The notes under the pieces: generated by a model
What the model was told of the DNA's origin: nothing
Database searches by the model: none
What the model saw: the letters and a program-made list of their open reading frames with translations, nothing else
Source of the DNA: Massilia sp. PDC64
GTDB taxonomy: Bacteria; Pseudomonadota; Gammaproteobacteria; Burkholderiales; Burkholderiaceae_D
Reading direction: 5' to 3'
Length of the DNA stretch: 64,000 nucleotides
Assembly (NCBI RefSeq): GCF_900101265.1
Contig: NZ_FMZS01000006.1
Coordinates: 248,001-312,000 of the forward strand
Position numbers and translations under genes: made by a program
In this document: positions 41,082 to 50,900 of the stretch, piece after piece
How positions within the stretch are numbered: position 1 is the stretch's first letter
How the letters are laid out: each line of letters begins with the position of its first letter

Positions 41082-41491
41082 ACGATACCTCGCTCCAAAC
41101 GCGCACCGTCACCGTCGAACGGGAATTCGCGCATCCGCCGGAAAAGATCTGGCGCGCGCTCACCCAGCCGCACCTGATCGAAGCGTGGCTCATGAAGAAC
41201 GATTTCGTGCCCGCCCTGCATCACCGCTTCAAACTCAGCGCCGACTGGGGCGCCGTCGACTGCGAGGTACTGGAGATCGAACCGAACCGTTCGCTGTCGT
41301 ACACGTGGGCCGCGATGGGCCTGGACAGCGTCGTCACCTGGACCCTGACCCCGACGGGCGCGGGCACGCACCTGAAAATGGAACAGACCGGCTTCCAGCC
41401 CGGCCAGGACGCGGCCTACAATGGTGCGAAGTACGGTTGGAACAAATTCACGGCCGCCCTCGACGAGGTGCTGGCGAAGCTCGACGACTAA
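41078..41491 (+). CDS. SRPBCC (AHSA1-type) domain protein
   Basis: 137 residues, a single START-like hydrophobic-pocket domain: VEREFAHPPEKIWRALTQP, LIEAWLMKNDFVPALHH, SYTWAAMGLDSVVTWTLTPT, THLKMEQTGF. AHSA1-type members are regularly paired with ArsR regulators, as here (4-base overlap). Binding partner unknown; possibly a small hydrophobic molecule. Followed 15 bases later by the DUF1801 gene. Confidence 0.87.
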   Translation: MNDTSLQTRTVTVEREFAHPPEKIWRALTQPHLIEAWLMKNDFVPALHHRFKLSADWGAVDCEVLEIEPNRSLSYTWAAMGLDSVVTWTLTPTGAGTHLKMEQTGFQPGQDAAYNGAKYGWNKFTAALDEVLAKLDD

Positions 41492-41506
41492 GCTGAAGGA
41501 GGGGAG

Positions 41507-41926
41507 ATGAAGCAGGAGAATGCATCCGCGGACCTGCCGGCGTCCGCACTGATCGACCGCCGCATCGCCGACCTGGGTGACTGGCGCGGCGCGGCGCTGG
41601 CCCGGGTGCGCGCCCTGATCCACGAAGCGGTGCCCGGCGTCGTGGAAGAGTGGAAGTGGATGGGAACGCCCGTATGGTCCCACGGCGGCATTCTCTGCAC
41701 GGGCGAGTCGTATAAATCGCACGTGAAGCTGACCTTCCTGAAGGGCGCGTCGCTGGACGACCCGTCCGGCCTGTTCAACTCCAGCCTGGACGGCAACGCC
41801 CGGCGCGCCATCGACATCCACGAAGGCGAGGAACTGGACCCGGCCGCGTTTCGTGCGCTCATCCGCGCGGCGGCCGCCCTCAACGCGGCCAAGGCGAAGC
41901 CGAAGCGTGCGAAAGCCGCCGTCTAA
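41507..41926 (+). CDS. DUF1801 (YdhG-like) protein
   Basis: 139 residues. The pattern VRALIHEAVPGVVEEWKWMG, then PVWSHGGILCTGESYKSHVK and a lysine/alanine-rich end matches DUF1801, a small iron-chaperone-like or YdhG-type fold found with ArsR-SRPBCC genes. Function unknown. AAGGAGGGGAG precedes the ATG. Third gene of the ArsR operon. Its stop shares bases with the convergent HTH gene. Confidence 0.83.
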   Translation: MKQENASADLPASALIDRRIADLGDWRGAALARVRALIHEAVPGVVEEWKWMGTPVWSHGGILCTGESYKSHVKLTFLKGASLDDPSGLFNSSLDGNARRAIDIHEGEELDPAAFRALIRAAAALNAAKAKPKRAKAAV

Positions 41927-42759
41927 CCGGACCGGGAGGCGACGAGGGCCCGCACCTTGTCCGCATCCTGCGGCGTGGCCGGGTTGTAGATGACCATCGA
42001 CAGGTCCGGCCGCCCGTCCACGACGAACGACGAGTATTCCATTGCCAGCAGGCCGGCGACGGGATGGCGCAGCTGCTTCGTCCCTTCGCCGTATGCACGC
42101 ACGTCGTGGTCGTCCTGCCAGAACGCGTCGAATTCGGGACTGCGGCGGCGCAGGTCGAGCACGAGGGCGTCGACATCGGCCGACGGGCCGGCCCGCGCGG
42201 CGTCCGCGCGGAACACGGACACGACGAAGCGCGCCACGCTTTCCCAGTCCAGTTGGATGGCGCGGTTGCCCGGATCGCAGAAGATGCGGCGCAGGATGTT
42301 GCGCAGGTCCGGCGTCGCGTCGTCGTAGCCGAAGACCGCGGCCGCCGCGCGGTTCCACGCGACCAGGTCCCAGGTCAGCGTTTTCACGAACGCGGGACTG
42401 GCGGGCAGCGCGTCCAGCACGCGCTGGATGCGGGGCGACACGGCCGCGTCGCCGGCATAGCGCGGTTCGGGCGGGCGGCCCAGGCCGAGCAGGAACAGGT
42501 GCTCGCGTTCGACGTCGGTCAGCAGCAGCGCCCGCGCGATCCGGTCCAGCACCTCGGGCGACGGCGCGCCGCCGCGGCCCTGTTCGAGCCACGTGTACCA
42601 CGTCGCGCTGATGTGGGCCCGTTGCGCGACTTCCTCGCGGCGCAGGCCGGGCGTGCGCCGGCGCGTCGCCGCGAAGCCCAGCGCCACCGGGTCGAGGCGC
42701 GCGCGGCGGTCCTTCAGAAAACTGCCCAGCGGGTTGTCGTCCTTGCGCGGCGCGTCCAT
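41923..42759 (-). CDS. XRE-type regulator with MmyB-like ligand domain
   Basis: 278 residues. The N-terminal helix-turn-helix (about 10-75) reads LGSFLKDRRARLDPVALGF, RTPGLRREEVAQRAHISATW, YTWLEQGRG. The C-terminal domain (about 95-270) is of MmyB type, a PAS-like ligand pocket: PAFVKTLTWDLVAWNRAAAA, NILRRIFCDPGNRAIQLDW. This family senses small molecules, often controlling a divergent reductase. Here the divergent gene is an NAD-dependent epimerase (93 bases away), its likely target. Confidence 0.87.
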   Translation of the reverse strand: MDAPRKDDNPLGSFLKDRRARLDPVALGFAATRRRTPGLRREEVAQRAHISATWYTWLEQGRGGAPSPEVLDRIARALLLTDVEREHLFLLGLGRPPEPRYAGDAAVSPRIQRVLDALPASPAFVKTLTWDLVAWNRAAAAVFGYDDATPDLRNILRRIFCDPGNRAIQLDWESVARFVVSVFRADAARAGPSADVDALVLDLRRRSPEFDAFWQDDHDVRAYGEGTKQLRHPVAGLLAMEYSSFVVDGRPDLSMVIYNPATPQDADKVRALVASRSG

Positions 42760-42851
42760 CCTGTTAACTCCTTTACCCCTATAACGCCACTACTTTACCG
42801 GGATGGCGTCCGCCACGATAGTGCCTGCATTCGCCACCACAGGAGGGAACC

Positions 42852-43739
42852 ATGCATGTTTTCGTTACCGGCGCCACGGGCTTCGTCGGCTCCGCCGTCG
42901 TCCGGGAATTGCTCGATGCGGGCCATACCGTCACGGGATTGGCGCGTTCGGATGCCGGCGCCGCCGCGCTGGAAGCGGAAGGCGCGCGCGTGCAGCGCGG
43001 CACGCTCGACGACCTCGATGTCCTGACGCGCGCAGCCCGGGCCGCGGACGGCGTCGTCCACACGGGTTTCAACCACGACTTTTCGAAGTTCGCGCAGAAC
43101 TGCGAGCAGGACCGGCGCGCCATCGAGGCGCTGGGCGCTGGCCTGGAAGGCACGCGCAAGCCCCTGCTCGTGACGGCCGGCGTCGCGCTGATCGCACCCG
43201 GCCGGCTCGCGACCGAGACCGACCCACCGGTGCCCGTCAGCCCGTCGTACCCGCGCGCGTCCGAACACGCGGCGGCGGCGCTGGCCGCGCGCGGTATCCA
43301 CGCATCGACCGTGCGCCTGCCGCCGTCCGTGCACGGCGCGGGCGACCACGGCTTCGTCCCGATGCTGATTGCCCTGGCGCGCGAGAAAGGCGTGGCGGCC
43401 TGCGTGGGCGACGGGTCCAACCGCTGGGCGGGCGTGCACCGGCGCGACGCGGCCCGCGTGTACCGCCTGGCGCTGGAGCGCGGCGCGGTCGGGGCGCGCT
43501 ACCACGCTGTCGCCGACGAGGGTGTCCCGATGCGCGCCATCGCGGACGTGATCGCGCGCCGGCTGGGCGTGCCGCGTGCGGATCTCGGGGCGGAGGAGGC
43601 GGGCGCGCACTTCGGCTGGTTCGCGCATTTCGCCGGCCTGGACATGGCGGCAGCGAGCGCATGGACGCGCGAAGTGCTGGGTTGGCAGCCGCGCGGGCGC
43701 GGCCTGCTGGACGACGTCGACAGCGAAGCCTATTTCTAG
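42852..43739 (+). CDS. NAD(P)-dependent epimerase/reductase (extended SDR, atypical)
   Basis: 295 residues. The N-terminal Rossmann loop is VTGATGFVGSAVVREL (about 5-20). The canonical YxxxK tyrosine/lysine pair is not obvious; the nearest is SPSYPRASEHAA with S-Y but no lysine, so it is an atypical member of the NmrA/isomerase side. The C-terminal half has the substrate-binding pattern (PPSVHGAGDHGFVPMLIALA, HRRDAARVYRLALE). AGGAGGG precedes the ATG. It is divergent from the MmyB-type regulator. The stop shares bases with tamB. Confidence 0.82.
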   Translation: MHVFVTGATGFVGSAVVRELLDAGHTVTGLARSDAGAAALEAEGARVQRGTLDDLDVLTRAARAADGVVHTGFNHDFSKFAQNCEQDRRAIEALGAGLEGTRKPLLVTAGVALIAPGRLATETDPPVPVSPSYPRASEHAAAALAARGIHASTVRLPPSVHGAGDHGFVPMLIALAREKGVAACVGDGSNRWAGVHRRDAARVYRLALERGAVGARYHAVADEGVPMRAIADVIARRLGVPRADLGAEEAGAHFGWFAHFAGLDMAAASAWTREVLGWQPRGRGLLDDVDSEAYF

Positions 43740-46700
43740 TCGAACGCCCACGAGTACAGCACGTCCAGCGCCGTGTTCGTGCCCGTCTGCAGCTGCAGGG
43801 TGATGCGCGGGTTGATCTTGTAGCGCACCCGTACGACGCTCGATGCGGTGGCAGCGCCCTGTTCGAAGCTCAGGTACAGGCGCTGCGAGATGCGCTTGCC
43901 CACCGTGACCACCGTGTTTTCCAGGCCGGATGCCTGGCCCGCGCCCTGGCGCACGCCCAGTTCGTCCAGGCCCAGCGTGTTCGCCAGCTTGCTCGTGATG
44001 CCGCCCGTGCCGCCCTTGCCGCCCAGCAGGGCGCCGGCGGCGGCGCTCAGCACGTCGGCCTCGTTGCCCGTCGTCGCTTCCATGCCGTGGCCCAGCACGA
44101 GCCACGACAGTTTGTCGCTGTCGGATACGTTCGGCGTCGACACGAGCTTCGCCGTCGGCGACAGCGCCGTGCCGCGCACCTGCACGCCGGCCTCCACGTT
44201 TGTCTCGCTCAGCTGCTCGCCGTCGGGACGCTTGCGCACGGCGAGGATGTCCAGCGACGGGTTGTCGTACGGGCCGCTGAACGTGATCACGCCGCGGTCG
44301 ATCGTCAGGCGCTGTCCGTACGCGGCATACGTGCCGTTGACGGTGCGCACGGTGCCGTTGATGCGCGGCGGGCGGTCGCCGACCTTCAGCACGTGCACGT
44401 TGCCGGCCAGGTAGGCGTCGGCGCCCATGCCGCGCAGGTGGAAGTCGTCGCCCAGGTCGGCCGTCAGGTCGATCGTCAGCGGCACCGCCGATTCCTTCTT
44501 CGCCGGCGCGGCCGCGGTGCCGCGGCCCAGCACGATGACGTCGTCCGAGATCGTCGGGCGGTCCTGCGGCGCCAGTTCGACGAGGGCGCGGTCGGCCTTG
44601 AAGTTGCCCTCCACGCGGAACTGGCGCGCATCGCGCACGACGCTGGCCTGGCCGCTCAGGACGACCGTGCGGTCCGGGCGCGACAGCGCTTCCAGCTTGT
44701 CCGCGACGAGTTTCAGGTTCATCGTCGCTTCGCCGCCGGCAAAGCGCACGAAACCATCCGCCGTCGCGCGGCCGCTGTTGCCCTCCAGGGTCAGGCGCTG
44801 CAATTGCAGCTGGTCGCCCGCGAGCTGGGCGCGCAGCTGGCCGTTGCGCAGGCGGACGCCCTGGTCCGGCCAGCGCACGGCGAGGCCGTCGCCGTCGATG
44901 CTGCCGTTGAGCGTGGGCGCGCCCACGGTGCCCGTGCCGTTGATGGCGAGCTTCAGCGCGCCGTCCACTTCCAGGCCCGGCTGACCGAGCAGCGGCGACA
45001 CCCACGACAGCGACGCGAGATTCGCATTGGCCGTCAGTTTCAACGGGCTGTCGTTATCGACGCGGCCCTGCAGCAGCTGGGCGGTGGCGTCCACGTTGGC
45101 CGTGCCGATGCGCGTGCCCTCCAGCGCGAGCTGGCTGCGCAGCGCGCCGCCGGCGACGTCCGCGCGCAGGTCCAGTTGGCGCAGGCCCAGCGCGATCGGC
45201 GAGATGTCGCCCGCGATCAGGTCGCCCTTTTCGCGGAACACGTGCACGTTGCCTGCGAGCTGCGGCACGGCGCCGGCTGCGGTGGGCGCGCGCAGGTCGA
45301 TGGCCCATTGCGCACCCAGGGTCAGGTCGCCGCGCACGTTCTGGCGCATCGCGTCCGACGCCTGCGCCAGGTAGTTCATCGGCACGCCGGTGGCGCTGCC
45401 CCGCGTGGTCCAGCGCGGGCCGATCTTGGCCAGCGAGTCGATCGTGACGGAACCGGCGGGCAGGCGGATCGTCGCGCCGCTGAGGGCGATCTGCTCCGGC
45501 TTTGCCACGCCCGCGAGGCCGCTGCCGGGCGCGCCCGCGATGCGCAGCGGCGTCGGTGCGGCCAGGGTCAGCGCGTAGCGGCCGCTGTTCTTCAGCGCGT
45601 CGACCGTGCCGTTCCACGTATTGCCCGTCAGGCCGCCGTGCACGGCCAGCGCGGCATCGAAGGTGTCGCCGCGTGCGGCGGCCTGGATCGTGTGCGCGCC
45701 GCGCGTGCCCGTCGATGTGAGGCGTGCGGACGCGATCTTCGTTTCGCTGACGTTGCCCAGTTTATCGGTCGTCGTGCTCGCGTAATCCGTCACCGACACG
45801 TCCAGCGCGAGCGGATCGGCGGCGCCGCGGCCCGAGCCCAGGTTCGCGGTGGCCTTCAGCGCCTTGACCGATTGCGTGCCCAGCGCGCGGATGTTCTGGC
45901 CTTCGATGGCGGCCGTCAGCGACGGCGTGTCCATCGTGCCGGACAAGGTGCCGGACCCGCGCAGCGCACCGCCGAAGTCCGGGCCGAGCGCGGCCAGTTG
46001 CGGCGCGTCGACGCGCCAGTTCAGCGTGTCGCGGCCGCTGCCGAACGCACCCTTCGCAGCGACCACGTTGCCGCCCAGGTGCAGGTCGATGTCCGCGTTC
46101 GACACGTGGCGCTTGTCCGCCGCGAGTTTCGCATGGCCCCACAGCGGCGATTTCGACAGCGTGGAATCCTGCAGCGCCAGGTCGATGGCGCCGCCCATGT
46201 TCGCGCCCGTGCGGCCGCTCGCCGTAAAGCCGCCGTTGATGCTGCCGGCCAGCGGCGACCCGAAGGCGGCCGGGTTCAGGCGCTGCATGTCGCCCTTGGC
46301 CGTGACTTCGACGATGCGCGCGCCTTCTTTACCGGACAGCCACGCTTCGCCGCTCGCATGCACGGAGCCATTGTCGTTCTTGCGTTCGCGCGGCACCCAG
46401 CCGAGGTTACGGGCGTCGACTTCGAACGTCGTGCGCGGCGCGTCCATGGTGCCGGTGACGACGCCGCTCGCGAGCACGGCGCCATACAGGTCGCCGCGCA
46501 GCGCGGACAGCTGCTTGCCGTCGACCTTCCACGCGAGCCGTTCGCCCGGCCTGCCGAACGCGCCGCGCAGGTCGACGGTGTTCTGGCCCAGCGCCAGCGT
46601 GGCGTCGACGTCGTGCACGTGCGTGGCATCCGCATCGAGCTTGCCGCGGCCGGACAGCGGCTGGTCGAACAGCCGGCTCGGACGCACGGCGAAATCGGCC

Positions 46701-48211
46701 GCGACCTTCCACTGCGGGGCGAGCGCGCCCGCCGCGTTGATCTCGGCATTGATGTCGGCCTGCGGGAACTTGCCGAAATCGGCCGGGTTGAAGCGGCTCA
46801 CCACCGCATTCGCCTTGAACGGCTTGTTGTCCTTGAGGTTCGCATTGCCCGTCACGCGCACGCTGCTTTTGCCGGCGGACAGGCGCGCGTCGCGCACCGT
46901 GAGCACGTTGTCGGCCAGCGCGGCCTGCGCGGCGAGGCGCAGTCCCGCGTCCGACAGGTTCACGTCCAGGGTCTGCGTGTCCTTCGTGTTGGCGACCCTG
47001 ATGTCGCCGGCGATCTTCGTCGGCTTCATGCTGCCGTAGACGTCGTGCAGGTCGAAGCGGTCCGTGTGCAGCGCGAATTCCGCCGTGCCGAGCCCCTTTT
47101 CGTCGGGGCCGCGCTGCACGCTGCCGCTGCCCGTGAAGCGGCCGGCGCTGCCCACGTCGATCAGCACGTCCGTGATGCGCATGGCCGTGAGGCTGCCGCC
47201 CAGCTGGCCGCGCATCGCGCGCAGCGGCAGGCGTTGCTGGTCGAGCGTGCCGACGGCGCCGTCGTTCGTCAGGTTGACGGTACCGGCGATGTTGCGGTTC
47301 GGGTCGAGCCGGACCGAGACGGCCAGGTTCAGGTCCGCGCTGGGTAGAGTAGGGCTGAAGAAGCCGGGGTCGATGTTGTGCGCATCGAGCGTGAACGCCT
47401 GCAGCGGGATGTCCGCGAACGGCGACATCACGATCTGCGCCTTGCCTTGCGCGCGCGCGGCCTGGCCGGTGGCGTCGACGACGGTCTTTTGCAGGTCGCC
47501 CGATGCGTGCAGTTTCAGCTGCGCGCCGAGACTCGGCGGCGCCTCCGTCTGCGCCGGTGCCGCGGGCTGCGACTGCGTCAGGCTCGCATCCGCATCGAGC
47601 TTGTACGGCAGCGTGTTGGCGATGCTGCCCTTGGCCGCGACCTGGCCCCAGGGCGTGTTCGCGGACGCGTAGTCGAGCTTCCACTGCGCCTTGTCGCCGT
47701 GCAGGCGCGCGCGGATGTCGTCGATCTCCGTCGCCGTGCCCTTGTTCACGAAGATGGCCTTCGCCAGGCGCGCATCCTCCACCGCGATCTTGAAGGGCGG
47801 AGAAAGACGCGTGGGCATCGTCGTCGGCTCTTCCGATTCCTTCAGCGTCTCCACGCGCACCACGCGGGCATACAGCTTGTCGATCTCCACGCCGCGCGAC
47901 AGGTATTGCCAGGGCTTCCAGTCGATGTCGATGTCGTCCGCCGTCGTCACGGACGTCTCGCTGCGGAACACGACGTGGCCGATGTGCATGTGGCCGTACA
48001 GCGAGCCGGAGACGCCGGACAGGGTCAGCTTGCCGCCGCTCGCGTTGGCGACGCGCTGGGCGATCATCTGCAAGGTGGTCTCGCGGCCCAGGTACCATAC
48101 GGCGCCGCCCAGCATGACGCCGACGACGACCACGCCGATGCCGACGCGGCGCGGCCAGCGGCGCTTGTGTTCCTGGGCAGGGGATGCGGGCGTTTGTTGA
48201 TCGGCTTCCAT
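43736..48211 (-). CDS. tamB: TamB, inner-membrane-anchored translocation/lipid transport protein
   Basis: 1491 residues; E. coli TamB is 1259. The N-terminal anchor is RRVGIGVVVVGVMLGGAVWY (about 22-41). The rest is a long series of beta repeats spanning the periplasm, and the C-terminal DUF490 region (about 1150-1491) contains DLTADLGDDFHLRGMGADAY, GTVRTVNGTYAAYGQRLTID and FSGPYDNPSLDILAVRKRPD. By family knowledge it bridges inner and outer membranes for phospholipid transport and, with TamA, outer-membrane protein assembly. The stop of tamA and the start of tamB share one base (TGATG), so they are translationally coupled. Confidence 0.92.
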   Translation of the reverse strand: MEADQQTPASPAQEHKRRWPRRVGIGVVVVGVMLGGAVWYLGRETTLQMIAQRVANASGGKLTLSGVSGSLYGHMHIGHVVFRSETSVTTADDIDIDWKPWQYLSRGVEIDKLYARVVRVETLKESEEPTTMPTRLSPPFKIAVEDARLAKAIFVNKGTATEIDDIRARLHGDKAQWKLDYASANTPWGQVAAKGSIANTLPYKLDADASLTQSQPAAPAQTEAPPSLGAQLKLHASGDLQKTVVDATGQAARAQGKAQIVMSPFADIPLQAFTLDAHNIDPGFFSPTLPSADLNLAVSVRLDPNRNIAGTVNLTNDGAVGTLDQQRLPLRAMRGQLGGSLTAMRITDVLIDVGSAGRFTGSGSVQRGPDEKGLGTAEFALHTDRFDLHDVYGSMKPTKIAGDIRVANTKDTQTLDVNLSDAGLRLAAQAALADNVLTVRDARLSAGKSSVRVTGNANLKDNKPFKANAVVSRFNPADFGKFPQADINAEINAAGALAPQWKVAADFAVRPSRLFDQPLSGRGKLDADATHVHDVDATLALGQNTVDLRGAFGRPGERLAWKVDGKQLSALRGDLYGAVLASGVVTGTMDAPRTTFEVDARNLGWVPRERKNDNGSVHASGEAWLSGKEGARIVEVTAKGDMQRLNPAAFGSPLAGSINGGFTASGRTGANMGGAIDLALQDSTLSKSPLWGHAKLAADKRHVSNADIDLHLGGNVVAAKGAFGSGRDTLNWRVDAPQLAALGPDFGGALRGSGTLSGTMDTPSLTAAIEGQNIRALGTQSVKALKATANLGSGRGAADPLALDVSVTDYASTTTDKLGNVSETKIASARLTSTGTRGAHTIQAAARGDTFDAALAVHGGLTGNTWNGTVDALKNSGRYALTLAAPTPLRIAGAPGSGLAGVAKPEQIALSGATIRLPAGSVTIDSLAKIGPRWTTRGSATGVPMNYLAQASDAMRQNVRGDLTLGAQWAIDLRAPTAAGAVPQLAGNVHVFREKGDLIAGDISPIALGLRQLDLRADVAGGALRSQLALEGTRIGTANVDATAQLLQGRVDNDSPLKLTANANLASLSWVSPLLGQPGLEVDGALKLAINGTGTVGAPTLNGSIDGDGLAVRWPDQGVRLRNGQLRAQLAGDQLQLQRLTLEGNSGRATADGFVRFAGGEATMNLKLVADKLEALSRPDRTVVLSGQASVVRDARQFRVEGNFKADRALVELAPQDRPTISDDVIVLGRGTAAAPAKKESAVPLTIDLTADLGDDFHLRGMGADAYLAGNVHVLKVGDRPPRINGTVRTVNGTYAAYGQRLTIDRGVITFSGPYDNPSLDILAVRKRPDGEQLSETNVEAGVQVRGTALSPTAKLVSTPNVSDSDKLSWLVLGHGMEATTGNEADVLSAAAGALLGGKGGTGGITSKLANTLGLDELGVRQGAGQASGLENTVVTVGKRISQRLYLSFEQGAATASSVVRVRYKINPRITLQLQTGTNTALDVLYSWAFD

Positions 48212-50091
48212 CAGAACGTGAATCCCAGTGAGAAGTGCAGGCGGACTTTATGGACCGCCTTGCCGTAGGCGACGTCGACGTTGATCGGGCCGACGGGACT
48301 GCGCCAGCGCGCGCCGACGCCGTAGCCGACCTTCGGCTTCAGGTCGGCGAAGTTGTCGCCCGCGTTGCCGACGTCGTAGAACACGGCCGCGCCCCACGGC
48401 GGCTTGAACCAGTAATCGTATTCGGCGCTGGCGGTGAGCAGGTAGCGGCCGCCCGTGATGGCGGAACCGACCGGCACGCCCAGCTGCTGGTAGCCGTAGC
48501 CGCGCACGGACTGGTCGCCGCCGGCACGGAACAGGAACGTCGAGGGCACGCCATTCTTGTCCTTTGAGCCGACCGCGCCGAATTCGCCGCGCACGATCAG
48601 CGTGCCGGAATCGCCCACGGGCTTGTAGCCGAGGGCGCGCGTGTAGATGCGCACGAACTTCTCGTCCGTCAGCACGGGCAGGAAGGCGCCGCCGACCTGC
48701 GCGTTGACGATGTAGCCGCGCGACGGCTGCACGAGGCTGTCCAGCTTGCGCTTGGTGATCGAGAACGTCAGCGGCACGCTTTTCACGCGCGTCGTCGGGA
48801 GGTCGTCGATGGTCACCTGTTCCGTCAGCGCTTCCAGGGTGAGCGTCTTTTCCAGCAGCGGCGAACCCCATGCGCGCTTGGCGTGGATGCTCGTCGTGCG
48901 CGTGACCTGGCCGTTGGCGTCCAGGCGGTCGTAGCCGGCGCCGAAGCTGTTGTTGTAGCCGCCCGTCGTCGTCGGCAGGTAGAACTCGGCCTTCGCGGCC
49001 TGGTGCTTCTGTTCGTACAGCACGTTGCTCTTCATGCGCTTGCCGAACACGTTCAGGTCGTCGTACTCGGCCTGCGCGCGGGCACCCGTGTTGGTCGAGA
49101 AACCGACGCCGAGCGCCACGTTCTTGCGCTTGTTCTCCGTGACGCGCACAAGCACGGGCAAGGTCGCGGGGCCGCTCGGCGGCTGCGGCGTCGCGCCTTC
49201 GTTTTCCTTGAGGTCCTGCACCTGCGATGCGATCACGGACGACATGTCCGCGCTCACTTCCACGCTGGCGAAGTAGCCCGTGTCCTGCAGGCGGCCCTGC
49301 AGCGCCTGCAGCGCGGCCTCGTTGTATTCGTCGCCGGGGCGGATCGTGTTCAGGTTCGTGATGACGCTGGCCGGATAGCGCTGCAGGCCCTGGATCTCGA
49401 GGCCGCCGAAGCGCGCGTCCGGACCGCTGTCGATGACGACCTTCAGCAGCGCGCGGTGCGTGTCCGGATCGACGGTGGCGGAAGAATCGAGCAGTTGCGC
49501 GCGCGGGAAGCGCGACTGCGCGACCTGGCGCACGAGGCCGCGCTTGGCCGCTTCCCAGTCCGCCGTGCGGAAGCGTGCGCCGACGGGCAGGGTCCAGCGG
49601 TTGCGCAGCGCGGCCGCGTCGATCGGGGCGCTGCCCTTGTCGAACGGGACGAACCCGCGCAGCTCGATGTCGACGTCGCCCACGACGACCGGGTCGCCCG
49701 GCACGACGTCGATGAGCGCCACCGGCTTGCTGCCCGACGTGTCGAGGTCGGCGGACACTTTCGGCGTGTAATAGCCTTCGGTGGCGACGAGGGTCTTGAT
49801 CTGCTCGGGCGTCGTGCGCACGAGGCGCAGCAACTGTTCCATGTCGAGGCGCGGGTTGCCGCGCCAACGCATCAGGTCGAGGTTATTCTCCAGCAGCTCG
49901 CGCAGCTGGCGCGGCGCGTCGATGCGCACGTCGTAGTCGATGGCCCTGGATGGTGCCTCCGGAGGCGGCTGGTCCTGCGCGGCCGCGACCGGGGCGAAGC
50001 ACAGCGCGTTCACGGTCAGCACGATTTGTGCCAAAATTCGTGGTCGCGCCGGCGCCATCGCCGTGCATGGGTCGGGTCGTGCGGAAATCAT
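48211..50091 (-). CDS. tamA: TamA, Omp85-family outer-membrane barrel
   Basis: 626 residues. The signal peptide ends in FAPVAAAQD (about 30-38). Three POTRA domains follow (about 50-290; VVVGDVDIELRGFVPF, RFGGLEIQGLQRYPASVITN, RPGDEYNEAALQALQGRLQD). The C-terminal Omp85 barrel has KRKNVALGVGFSTNTGARA, the loop-6 motif VRGYGYQQLG and the closing WRSPVGPINVDVAYG...FSLGFTF ending in phenylalanine. GGAGCGAC precedes the ATG at 50091; the frame extends 50 residues upstream without signal-peptide logic. It is first in the tamA-tamB pair and divergent from queC. Confidence 0.92.
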   Translation of the reverse strand: MISARPDPCTAMAPARPRILAQIVLTVNALCFAPVAAAQDQPPPEAPSRAIDYDVRIDAPRQLRELLENNLDLMRWRGNPRLDMEQLLRLVRTTPEQIKTLVATEGYYTPKVSADLDTSGSKPVALIDVVPGDPVVVGDVDIELRGFVPFDKGSAPIDAAALRNRWTLPVGARFRTADWEAAKRGLVRQVAQSRFPRAQLLDSSATVDPDTHRALLKVVIDSGPDARFGGLEIQGLQRYPASVITNLNTIRPGDEYNEAALQALQGRLQDTGYFASVEVSADMSSVIASQVQDLKENEGATPQPPSGPATLPVLVRVTENKRKNVALGVGFSTNTGARAQAEYDDLNVFGKRMKSNVLYEQKHQAAKAEFYLPTTTGGYNNSFGAGYDRLDANGQVTRTTSIHAKRAWGSPLLEKTLTLEALTEQVTIDDLPTTRVKSVPLTFSITKRKLDSLVQPSRGYIVNAQVGGAFLPVLTDEKFVRIYTRALGYKPVGDSGTLIVRGEFGAVGSKDKNGVPSTFLFRAGGDQSVRGYGYQQLGVPVGSAITGGRYLLTASAEYDYWFKPPWGAAVFYDVGNAGDNFADLKPKVGYGVGARWRSPVGPINVDVAYGKAVHKVRLHFSLGFTF

Positions 50092-50185
50092 GTCGCTCCA
50101 TTCGTCAATATGCCGGCCACATCTTAACTGATTGTCAAATCCGATGGCGGACGACTCTGCGCCGACGTCATTACAGGAATTCATC

Positions 50186-50899
50186 ATGCACCAACCCGAT
50201 ACCGCCCTCGTCCTGTTCAGCGGAGGACAGGATTCCACCACCTGCCTCGCCTGGGCCCTGCAACGCTACGAGCACGTGGAAACCATCGGCTTCGACTATG
50301 GCCAGCGCCATGCGATCGAGCTGGACGTGCGCGCGCCCGTGCTCGCGAAGATGCGGGCGCTGTCCGCCACGTGGGACCAGCGTCTCGGCGAAGACCACTT
50401 GATCGACCTGTCGCTGATCTCGCGCATTTCCGATACGGCGTTGACGAGCAACGTCGAGATCCAGATGCAGGCCAACGGCTTGCCGAACACCTTCGTTCCG
50501 GGCCGCAACCTGCTGTTCATGACGGTGGCGGCGACGGTCGCTTACCGCCGCGGTCTGAACGTCCTGGTCGGTGGGATGTGCGAGACGGATTTCTCCGGCT
50601 ACCCGGACTGCCGCGACGACACGATGAAGGCGCTGCAGGTCGCGCTGAACCTGGGCATGGCCACGCGCCTGAAGGTCGAGACGCCGCTGATGTGGATCGA
50701 CAAGAAGCAGACGTGGCAGCTGGCGGAGCAGTGCGGCGGCGAGGCGCTCGTCGACCTGATCCGCTTCGAGACCCACACCTGCTACCTCGGCGAACGGGGC
50801 GCCCCGCACGCGTGGGGCCACGGCTGCGGCAAGTGCCCGGCCTGCGAGCTGCGCGCCCGCGGCTACGAGCAGTACGCGCGGGAGCGCGCCGGGGCCTGA
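50186..50899 (+). CDS. queC: 7-cyano-7-deazaguanine synthase
   Basis: 237 residues. It makes preQ0 from 7-carboxy-7-deazaguanine with ATP and ammonia, in queuosine synthesis. The PP-loop ATP site is [12 protein letters not shown], and the zinc-binding cysteines are CYLGERG...GCGKCPAC near the C-terminus. [12 protein letters not shown] and [17 protein letters not shown] are family signatures. The ATG at 50186 has AGGA at good spacing and matches the family start; the frame is open earlier (ATG 50144, TTG 50132). No other que gene is nearby. The phosphoesterase gene starts 1 base after the stop. Confidence 0.93.
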   Translation: MHQPDTALVLFSGGQDSTTCLAWALQRYEHVETIGFDYGQRHAIELDVRAPVLAKMRALSATWDQRLGEDHLIDLSLISRISDTALTSNVEIQMQANGLPNTFVPGRNLLFMTVAATVAYRRGLNVLVGGMCETDFSGYPDCRDDTMKALQVALNLGMATRLKVETPLMWIDKKQTWQLAEQCGGEALVDLIRFETHTCYLGERGAPHAWGHGCGKCPACELRARGYEQYARERAGA

Positions 50900-50900
50900 C

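Noticed and set aside
42803..47347. A 1514-codon open frame antisense to tamB
   Set aside because: It is Arg/Ala/Gly-rich with no domain, lies opposite a well-supported TamB, and is expected from high-GC codon use.
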